Notes under the pieces: model-generated
Database searches by the model: none
The model's input: the letters and a program-made list of their open reading frames with translations, nothing else
Told to the model about the DNA's origin: nothing
Virus record (IMG/VR): IMGVR_UViG_3300002835_001017
Location: 1 to 24,952 of that record
Length of the DNA stretch: 24,952 bases
Strand: one strand, 5' to 3'
DNA from: a virus
Made by a program: the position numbers and the translations under genes
In this document: piece by piece, positions 1 to 9,100 of the stretch
How positions within the stretch are numbered: the first letter of the stretch is position 1
How the letters are laid out: each line of letters starts with the position of its first letter

Positions 1-2859
1 GATGTACTTACTCCAATCGTTGATGCATTGAAGTTACCAAACCTAACGTATTTAAAGGATACGCAAGTTTACGGAATAGGAGATGTTGATTTTGCAGTAT
101 TTAGTATATTTGATAACAAAGATAATTGGCCAAAAGCTGAAACTCTATTTGGAAACAAAAAGATTGCACTATTTCACGGACCTGTTGATAACTCTACAAC
201 CGATGTAGGGTATGTGGTTAGTAGTAGACACTTTACAACTGAAATATTTGATGGATACCATTTAGCTCTATTAGGAGATATCCATAAAAGACAAGAGATG
301 ATATCACCAAGCGGATGTAAGGTGGTATATGCTGGTTCTTTGGTACAACAAAACTTCGGTGAGACATTAGACAAGCACGGATTCTTAGTTTGGGATTTAG
401 ATACAATGACCTATGAAGAAGTTGATATCAAAAATGATTATGGTTATTACACTTTGGATGTTGATGGTGGTATTGTGCCGGATGTAACCGATATGCCGTT
501 GTACCCTCGTTTAAGAGTGAGGATAACTAATACGGATACCGCAGATACAAAGAGGATGATGGCTGATATCACTACAAAGTATGGTGTGGAGGACTTTACA
601 ATCATTAGAACGGATACATTCAATAAGAAGAAAACCAACGATAGAGAGGCAAGGCTGGAAGTAGACAGCATAGCTGATATAAACCATCAAAACTCTTTAA
701 TCGGTGAGTATATTGAACGTATGATGCCATTTGTGACAAAGGAGGACTTAGCTGGAATAGAGAAAATCAATCGTGACATTAATAGTAGAATACAACCATC
801 AGAACTACAAAGAAACATAAGCTGGAAACCAATTAAGTTTGATTTCAGTAATATGTTCTCATACGGAGAGAGAAACGTAATCAACTTCGATAAGGTAAGT
901 GGATTGATGGGATTATTCGCACCAAATGCACAGGGAAAATCATCTCTATTTGATGCAATCTCATTTTGCCTATTCGATAAGTGTAGTAGAGCTTATAAAG
1001 CATCCGCTATTATGAACAATCGTAAATCTGATTTCCATTGCCAATTAGAATTCTCCGTAGATGGAGTTATCTATGGTATTCGTAGAGAGGGAAGAACAAT
1101 CAATAAGGGAAAGAACGTAAAAGTGGATGTTGATTTTTGGAGAGAAGGAGATAGTGGTAGAGAATCACTTAACGGAACGGAACGTAGGGATACCAACCAA
1201 GTCATTGAAACCTATGTAGGAAGATATGAGGATTTCATTATGACTGCACTTTCACTACAAGCTAACAACGCACTATTCATTGATAAATCACAATCCGAAA
1301 GGAAAGATTTGATGGCTCAGTTTATGGGATTGGATATATTTGATAAGCTGTATGATACTGCTACCAACGATATCAAAGATGTGAATGCACTTATCAGAAA
1401 TTTCAGAAGAACCGACTTCACTTCGGAATTAGCCCAAAAAGAAAACGACTTGAATTCAAAGAGAGAGGAGTATGATAGTTTGGATGCTGAGAAGTTAGAA
1501 TTAGAAACTCGTAAGAGTGATTTGGAAGAACAAATTGTAACCATATCTCAACAAATAGTTCCAATTCAAGGTAACTTAGATATTAATTCTCTAAACGCAA
1601 AAGCACAAAAGATTGTTGATGATTTAAAGACTTGGGGTGATAGTAAATTCGATAAAACAATAAAACATACGGAGGCTAATGAATTAGTTAGAGAAGCTAA
1701 AGAAATGGTTGATTCTAAAGTTACTATAAACGGAACTGATATTGGTGAAGCACAAATACAATTGAATTTAGTTAAAGGACAGATTAAAGATACATTACAT
1801 CAGATTGAATTATTAGAAAGTGCTATTGAACATAACAAAGAGAAGTTATCACATTTAGCAGAGCATGAATATGACCCTAATTGTAACTTTTGTATGAACA
1901 ATGTATTCGTAAAGGATGCAAAGGAAACCGAAACTAAATTAGGAGAGCAGGGTAATCAATTAGAAATACTAAACATATTACATGGTGCTCTTATAACTCA
2001 ATTAGGTGAATTGGCTGGAGTTGAAGACCAATTCCGTCAATGGAAACAATGGACTGATGAATATAAACGATTGATAGTAGTAAGAGAACGTTTGGATACT
2101 GATATTAAAACTTGCGATACTAAGGTTGAATTGTTACAACATCAAAAAGAAACTGTGTCAGCTGATATTAATAGATATTTTGAAAACGAAGGAACTATTA
2201 TACGAAACGAAGCATTAGATATTCAAATCCAAAATGTTCGTAGATTAAAGCAAGGTGTTGAAAAACAAATATCAGATGTAAACAAACTTATGTTGAAATT
2301 AATGTCAGAAGTAGGTGCAACCAAAACTTACATTGACAATATGGTAGCTAAGATGGAGGAAGTAAAAGAATTGGAAAGCAAAAACCAATTATATACATTC
2401 TATTTAGATGCAGTTAAGAAAGATGGTGTACCATATGAGTTAATATCCAAAGCACTTCCAGCAATTGAAAACGAAGTGAACAACATATTAGGACAAGTGG
2501 TAGACTTCTCAATATCAATGGATACCGATGGAAAGAACATTAACGCTAGAATCGTTTACGAAGACCAGGAGTGGGCTCTTGAGATGTGTAGTGGTATGGA
2601 GAAGTTTATATCGGGATTAGCGATTAGAGTCGCTCTAATTAACATATGCAACCTACCAAGACCAAACTTCTTAGTAATAGATGAAGGGTTTGGTACATTG
2701 GATGCGGATAACCTATCATCCCTATTTATGATGATGCAATATCTTAAAACTCAATTCGATTTCATTTGGGTAATTTCTCACTTAGAACAAATGAGAGATA
2801 TTGTAGATGGACTTATCGAAATTAAAAAGGTAGATGGGTTCTCTAAGATTAATTTCTAA
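1..2859 (+). CDS. Mre11-Rad50 (SbcD-SbcC, T4 gp47-gp46-like) fusion nuclease, 5' truncated
   Basis: The reading frame is open from base 1, so the N-terminal part of the nuclease domain lies outside the window and the apparent TTG start at 28 is not real. The first ~250 residues match the end of an SbcD/Mre11 phosphoesterase: an HGPVD segment, GDIH (274-285, the metal-binding G-H/D-x-H element), then YAGSLVQQNFGE and a capping-like region. Without a stop the frame enters an SbcC/Rad50 ATPase: Walker A APNAQGKSS (919-945), a long coiled coil broken by a zinc hook CNFC (1882-1893), the ABC signature region MCSGME near 2584-2601, and Walker B LVIDEGFGTLD near 2671-2703. In T4, gp46/gp47 process DNA ends for recombination-dependent replication and host DNA degradation; here both activities appear to sit on one chain. 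The gene ends just before an intrinsic terminator and overlaps the 3' end of a minus-strand gene by 11 bp. Confidence 0.93.
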   Translation, partial: DVLTPIVDALKLPNLTYLKDTQVYGIGDVDFAVFSIFDNKDNWPKAETLFGNKKIALFHGPVDNSTTDVGYVVSSRHFTTEIFDGYHLALLGDIHKRQEMISPSGCKVVYAGSLVQQNFGETLDKHGFLVWDLDTMTYEEVDIKNDYGYYTLDVDGGIVPDVTDMPLYPRLRVRITNTDTADTKRMMADITTKYGVEDFTIIRTDTFNKKKTNDREARLEVDSIADINHQNSLIGEYIERMMPFVTKEDLAGIEKINRDINSRIQPSELQRNISWKPIKFDFSNMFSYGERNVINFDKVSGLMGLFAPNAQGKSSLFDAISFCLFDKCSRAYKASAIMNNRKSDFHCQLEFSVDGVIYGIRREGRTINKGKNVKVDVDFWREGDSGRESLNGTERRDTNQVIETYVGRYEDFIMTALSLQANNALFIDKSQSERKDLMAQFMGLDIFDKLYDTATNDIKDVNALIRNFRRTDFTSELAQKENDLNSKREEYDSLDAEKLELETRKSDLEEQIVTISQQIVPIQGNLDINSLNAKAQKIVDDLKTWGDSKFDKTIKHTEANELVREAKEMVDSKVTINGTDIGEAQIQLNLVKGQIKDTLHQIELLESAIEHNKEKLSHLAEHEYDPNCNFCMNNVFVKDAKETETKLGEQGNQLEILNILHGALITQLGELAGVEDQFRQWKQWTDEYKRLIVVRERLDTDIKTCDTKVELLQHQKETVSADINRYFENEGTIIRNEALDIQIQNVRRLKQGVEKQISDVNKLMLKLMSEVGATKTYIDNMVAKMEEVKELESKNQLYTFYLDAVKKDGVPYELISKALPAIENEVNNILGQVVDFSISMDTDGKNINARIVYEDQEWALEMCSGMEKFISGLAIRVALINICNLPRPNFLVIDEGFGTLDADNLSSLFMMMQYLKTQFDFIWVISHLEQMRDIVDGLIEIKKVDGFSKINF

Positions 2860-3022
2860 CAACCGGTAATACATTTTTAGGTGTGGTCTTGTTTAAAGAC
2901 TGCACCTTTTCTTTTATAAGGGTTTCTACCAACCCATTTATTTTATATCCTTTCTCTTTACAAAATTCCTTTAATGCTTGATGTATTTCAGCATCTATTT
3001 GTATCATTGCGTACTTTTTCAT
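2849..3022 (-). CDS. Small ribbon-helix-helix (Arc/MetJ-like) DNA-binding protein, 57 aa
   Basis: This frame on the minus strand runs from ATG at 3022 to TAA at 2849 and encodes 57 residues. The beginning, MKKYAMIQIDAEIHQALKEF, reads as a short beta strand (AMIQID) followed by helix A. GYKINGLVETLIKEKV then gives the turn and helix B, the standard ribbon-helix-helix layout. A basic tail ending VLPVVRN follows. RHH proteins dimerise and insert the paired strand into the major groove, commonly as autorepressors in phages and plasmids. It is the only convincing minus-strand gene in the window. Its coding sequence contains the plus-strand terminator of the neighbouring gene, and its 3' end overlaps that gene by 11 bp. 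Tandem 10-bp repeats lie immediately upstream of its start and are a candidate operator. The fold is a pattern-based call, and no target is known. Confidence 0.78.
   Translation of the reverse strand: MKKYAMIQIDAEIHQALKEFCKEKGYKINGLVETLIKEKVQSLNKTTPKNVLPVVRN
2880..2915 (+). terminator. Rho-independent terminator of the recombination nuclease gene
   Basis: An 11-bp stem, GGTGTGGTCTT (2880-2890) with AAGACTGCACC (2896-2906), closes a 5-nt loop GTTTA and is followed by TTTTCTTTT (2907-2915). Every stem position pairs in plus-strand RNA, two of them as G-U wobbles. On the minus strand these two positions become C/A mismatches and there is no U tract, so the signal is oriented for plus-strand transcription. 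It begins 21 nt after the stop codon of the nuclease and lies within the antisense ribbon-helix-helix gene. Confidence 0.85.
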
Positions 3023-3050
3023 AACTTTCTTTAGTTTTCTTTAGTTTTCT
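3023..3050. repeat. Tandem 10-bp repeats, candidate operator for the RHH protein
   Basis: TTAGTTTTCT occurs twice in perfect tandem (3031-3040 and 3041-3050), preceded by a degenerate third copy at 3021-3030 (7 of 10 matching, overlapping the start codon of the minus-strand gene by two bases). The spacing of 10 bp puts equivalent bases on the same DNA face, as expected for cooperative RHH dimers. The array sits directly upstream of the RHH start codon and ~30 bp from the late-type box of the tail-fibre gene, so a bound protein could affect one or both. Binding is inferred. Confidence 0.5.
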
Positions 3051-3081
3051 ATATATAATTATAAAGATAAATAATAATCCG

Positions 3082-3090
3082 AATATTTAT
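3082..3090 (+). promoter_or_regulatory. Late-promoter-like box upstream of tail fibre
   Basis: AATATTTAT, 21 bp before the ATG at 3112. It matches the TATA(C/T)TTAT box found upstream of six other genes here at 8 of 9 positions. The surrounding 3051-3111 is extremely A/T-rich, so this single instance is weak and gains support mainly from its shared position. Confidence 0.45.
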
Positions 3091-3111
3091 TAATAATTAA
3101 TAGAAAGATAC

Positions 3112-6100
3112 ATGGCAAGAATAAAAAAATACTCACCAAGTTTAAGTACTAATTTAACTTATTACGAAACTTTTGCGGTTGATACTAATCCAACTTCGGA
3201 TTATTTCAAAGTAACCGAATTTAAAGATACATTTACAGGTGGTAAAAACGGATTCTTAATTGAAGGTTCTGAACATCTAATGGAATCTACTGAAATAAAA
3301 ATAGAGATTATAGATGTTAATGGAAATTCTATTTATTATGAACCTGGTAATGGTGTTCCTGAATATTATGAAGGATTATCAAAAATTGTTGCAGTTTATA
3401 TTTACGAAGATACTCCAATCGGAGATGCTAAAATAACTATACTTGGTGAATTAAAAACATATAAAGATGGTGTTAATGTAAAAGATATTCCTGATAATTG
3501 GAAAGGTGTATATAATGTAAAATGGGAAAAAACATTTAAGGTAAATAGATTACTACCAAATGAAGATACTGTTAGATTTTATAAAAGACCAAATGTAAAC
3601 ATAACAGAAATAACAAAACCAATATTCAGTACATCTTTAGCAACAATAACTCAAACTGGTAGTTTATATGGTACATCAATAACTCCACAAGAAGGACAAC
3701 CGTTAGCTAATTACAAATTACCAACTTTCTATAAATTAACAATAGATGATGATAGCAATTGGACCGGTTCTATTGTGGGCTCGATAATCAATGTACCAAC
3801 TTTAGGATATTCCACACAAGTAGATAGTGTAATAAATAATAAAGAATTATTAGTAAAAACCCCATATACTAATCAATATTTAGGTTCTGCGTATGGTGAT
3901 ATAGTTCAAAATTTTACAAGCGAAGGATATACATCTTCATTTAATTACTACGAAGGCATTGGTTTAACAGCAAGTGCACTAACTGGTTCTTTTGCCAAAA
4001 TAAACATTAGCGATTTAACTACATTTGTTGGAGATGTATCGAGAGTTAAAATATTTAGAAAATCACAATCTCAAGTAGTAGATTATCAATTTATACAAGA
4101 GATAGCATTGGAATCCAATGAATTATTAATTGATTTAGAATCAAAAACAAAGAATCAGGAATACTATGGTATATTTACTCAACCAATTATACAAAATTAT
4201 TGGGTAACTTCATCTAATTCTATAACTGCTACATTTAATCAAAATTATTTATATGATTCTGTTAAACTTAGTAGTGCAACTTCTAAATATTTTTATACAA
4301 CCAAATCAATTGCTTTAAAGGAAGGTTCTGAATATAGTTTAGATTTTAATGTAAGATTACAAGATACAATATCTGCTAACAATTATATAAGAGCATTTTT
4401 AAGTGGTTCTAGAGTATCAACAAATGGTACAATTCAAGTAGAGCAAAATATTACAACAATAATATCTAACAATGGTCTAATACAAAAAAGTAATAGTTTA
4501 AGTAATATTAAAGCTGAACAAATTGATAACGCTAGATTGTATTTTGAAGTAGTTGGTAATAATTGGTACATATCAAATGTTAGTTTTAAAGCATCCAAAG
4601 AAACGGCATTTTCTCCTGATGATATAACATTCATTCAATCCGTACCAAGAGAATTACCAGTTGAAACATTTGATTATAGATTTGAATTCTATGGTAGTAA
4701 TGGTAAATTGATTCCTGTATTAGTTGAAGAACAAAAAACATTCGATGGCGGTAACTTACAAAATATTAAAAAAGAATTACGCTTAATACCATCATCATTA
4801 TATTTTCAGTTTGATTCTGGTTCAAACCCAGTTCCACCAACTACTATAAACATAGAAGTACAAAAAACATTATTAACTGGGTCTGTTCATTATACATCAC
4901 AATCAATTGATTTTTTTGGAAACGTATTAACATATGATGATTATACAGCTTCTTTTACTGGGCAAAGATATCCTGGTTTACTTCTTAATATAAATTCAGA
5001 TAGTCCAGAATTAACTGTAGGAAATTTTACTGGTTCTAGAAGTGATAAAATAGTTCAATATTTAGAAATAACCGGTGAGGTAGAAGGGTTTACTGATACA
5101 GTTGTTATTAGTAGAGTTTTAGATGGTTTTGGTGGGGTGAATCATATCATTAGACCTTTTAGAGGACTTGAAATTAGAAACAGTAGTACACAAAGTTTAG
5201 AAATTCAAGCGGTAAGAATAGATGGTGTAAATGATATATCGTTAAGTAGTACAACACAACCAAATAAAGGGTTTAATAGAATCCAATTGCACGTAATATC
5301 AGCTTCACTTGAGGGTGTTGAGAAATTTGTAAACTTAGCATATGCATCTTCATCTGGATTTATAAAAGGATTGAGTACGGGTTCTCTTGGTACTCGTGAA
5401 ATAAATTATAACGCAACATTTAATAGAGATTCAATTGATAAAAGATTGACGGTTTATTTAATGCCATCTTCATCAAATCCAGTATCTTCATCTGTATTAG
5501 CATCCACAATATTATCGGATTTTCAAGATGGTTTAGATTCTGGATTCGTATCATATACAGCAGATGCGTTTACAATTAACCCAAGAATACAAACTACATT
5601 TACACCAATATCAGCAAGTGCAACGGCATCTTTCTTTATTAGAGGTACTAATGAAAATCCTGTTTCTGGTTCAGTAACAATATTCCCATCAATGTCAATT
5701 AATGTGGATTATGTTCCTGAATATTGGATGTATTATGTAACTCATAGCTTTGATCCTGATATTACTGTAATTGCAATCGATGATAATAAACATATAATAC
5801 CATCGAGAAACCCAAATCAATTTGTTGGGTTGCCACTAAGTCAAAGTAAAACACTTACTGTAACTTGGACATATACAGAAGATTATACATCAGCATCGGT
5901 TAGTATAGATAAAACATTTTCTATTATACCCGAAGGTAAGCCGGGAGATGAATCAATTGTATTTGAAACAAACCCATTAAATGTTGCACTAAAAGCAGAT
6001 GCAAAAGGTATTGTCAATAGTTATGATTCATCTGCAACTGAAATTAAATTAAAGCAAGGTTCTAGATATTTGGTGTTTACTGGTAGTAGAGATGCTGGTA

Positions 6101-9100
6101 CATTCCATATAGCAACGGCATCAATTGTAACTCAAAATATAACAAAAGGTAGGGTAGAGTTTGGACAAACATCATCCCTATTTGTAAGTAAGTCATCAGC
6201 ATTAACTCAATTGAGTGGTAGTGTTGAGTATCCAATGATAATTCATCCGTATTATACTTCATCAATTTATACGGCAAGTATAGTACAAAATTATACAAAA
6301 ATATTGGATGGAGCGCCTCCTCTTGATGTAACGATAGAACCTATTGTAGTATCTTTGAATTCGGATGAAGTTGGTGCAATTTATGATTATAGTAGAACAT
6401 CAACAACAATTAGAATAAAAGAAGGCTCTGATTACTTAGTGTATTCGGATGTATCAACGGCACCTGGAACATTTAGAATTGATAATATAGATTCCAATCG
6501 TATTACAAACTTAGCAATATCTGGGTCATCTACAACAACGGCATCTTTGAAATTCAACGGATTCCATTATCCAAATGTATCGGCTAGTGCACTTTATAAT
6601 ATTGTTGCATATCCGTATTCATTAGGACCTGGTCATATATATTCATCATCGGCATTCCAACGTACTCAGGCATTTACAAAAAACGTAGCACCTGCCAAAG
6701 CTAGAACAGTAAATGTAACAGCGATATCTCAAACAATTACATATGATAGAGATACAAATGCGTTTAGTCCGCAAGAAGATAACATATTAACAGCAACTGC
6801 ATTTAATACAACTGGTTCTGTTTATTATTATTGGTTCGATGGAGCTGGAGTTGAAATTGGAACTGACCCAACTCACTTGGATAATACACATAATCCAAAT
6901 GATTCAACTGGTAACCCTGGACCTGGTGAAGTGTTTACTTATGTTGTAAAAATAACTGATGGTAACCCATATACATCAGCTACAATAAATCCTTATAGAG
7001 CAGAAGCTTCTGTGAGTGTGTCTGGTGTTAAACAAGGAGCAGATGCGTATAAATTAGTTGCAACAAATGAAAATACATCAATAACCGCAGATTTGTGGAC
7101 TAGTTCTTTTGATGGTACTGGTATTAAAATATCTGCTTTTAAAGGAACGGATGAATTAGTACATACATCATCATATTCTAATGCAACAAAGGTATATGAT
7201 TATTTGGGTACATTTATTGGAAACGTTGGATTTTATTCAGCATCAATTCACTCAACATCAACTTTTATAACACCAGGTGGAACTAAATTTCCACCAAGTA
7301 GACCTGCATCAATTGGAAATTTAACTGGATGGACTTATCCTGGAACAAATAAGTCTGGTAATATAATTTACAAAGTTGATTTTGAAAATGGAAGACAGAC
7401 TCAATTTGTAACACAATCAATAGGAGTTCAATTTACACCACCAGCACCATATGATGCAAAACTTACAAATGATAACTCATCAATAGTTTATAAAGTTTCT
7501 GGTGAAGTTGAATTTTTTGGAACTGGTACTTTGATTAGAGCATATAGAGGGGATACTATATTAACAAACAAACCTTCTGGATTTACAGGCGGACAACCGG
7601 ATGCATATGGAAATACTGGATATAAAGAACAATGTAGAATAACAATATTTGATAAATCATCTCACATAACATTGGCAGGTGGTTTGGTTCCTGGTAATCC
7701 TGTTCCTGGTATATCTACATCGGCAAGTTTGGGTACTAACCCCGATTGGATTGGTGTAACTGCATGGAATGACCCAGAAACAAATCCAACTGGAGTAATT
7801 ATATATGAAATTGATTGTGAAGGTAGACAAAAATTATATAAGACACAATCTTTATCAGTTCAGTTTGAAGGTAATACTGGACCTGGTGTTGTAATGAGAG
7901 GAGAGTGGACTTCTGGTATTGATTATATTGGTAGTGTTGAAACTACAAACTATCGTAGAGATGCGGTAATATATAATGCGGTACCAGGAACAACAACATA
8001 TTATGCAGCTGTTAGTGGTAGTGGGCCTGGTACAGCTGCTGGAGCACAAACCCCATCTGGTACAACGGCAAGTACAAATTATTGGCAATATTTGGGAGTT
8101 GAAGAATTTTTTGTGGCAGCTAAGATTGCAATATTTGAAGAATCGTATGTTAAAAATACAATTAACGTTGGTACTAAAAATGGTACTGGTGCATTTGCTA
8201 ACATTGTAATTTCTGGAGGTAGAACCGACCCATATATCGCTATCGGCCAAAATGCAACTGTTGGAACGGCCGGTACTTCTGGTACATCAACACCATCAAC
8301 GGGTGTTATTGGATATGATAGACCTGGTATATTTTTAGGAATATATGAAAGTGGAACTGCCGGCGGTGGTGCTGGTACAACTGGTAGATTTTCTATAAGT
8401 AACGCAGATGGTACTAAAGCACTTAAATGGGATGGTAGTACTTTAACAATCGTAGGTGCGATTAGACAAGTTACACCGGGAGTAAGTGAGGGTTCTTTAA
8501 GAGGAGCATGGACAAGTGGATTTATATATTATGCAAATGATATAGTTTCATATGCAGGTCAAAGCTGGCAATGTACATCTGCAGCATCCCATACTGCAAC
8601 AAATAATACAAATGCAACAACTGGGTATCCCGGTTCTGGTCCTTGGGTAATTGCGGCAGCAGCTGGAACGTCTGGAACAGCTGGTAGTGGTGGAACTGCT
8701 GGTGTAAATGGGGCAGCTGGAGCAGCTGGACCTGGTGTTGTTTATAGAGGGCCTTGGACTGGTAGTTTAGAATACTTCAAAACAACTGAAAGAACAGATG
8801 TTGTTAAAGGTAGTGATAATCAATATTATATAGCAAAATCAACACACACTCCAAATGTAGTAAATGCACCAATTGGTACAGCTACTAGACCAATTGATGG
8901 AGGTTCGTATTCTACATATTGGCAATCATTTGGGGCAACATTTAGTTCGGTAGCAACTGGATTATTACTTGCAGAAAACGCAACTATAACTAAGGGATTG
9001 GTGATAGGGCAGGATGGTACTGATGTAGGATTTATCCGTTCCGCTGGTGCACTTAGTATTGGTGGTGGTAATGGATTTTATATGGATGCTGCTGGTAGAA

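Noticed and set aside
28-30. TTG start for the recombination nuclease
   Set aside because: The frame is open to base 1 and the visible protein starts in the middle of a phosphoesterase domain, so the true start is off the window.
3055-3111. Host-type promoter for the minus-strand RHH gene (TATCTTTA on the minus strand near 3067-3074)
   Set aside because: The -7 element is imperfect and no TTTG lies at the right distance, so not called despite being a likely location.
7976-8209. 77-residue plus-strand frame inside the fibre gene
   Set aside because: Out-of-frame shadow rich in Leu/Gln; the fibre frame continues intact through it.
7855-8250. 131-residue open frame on the minus strand, Cys/Ser/Thr-rich
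   Set aside because: It lies wholly within the strongly supported fibre frame and its composition is what the reverse complement of Gly/Thr/Ala codons produces. No domain is recognisable.
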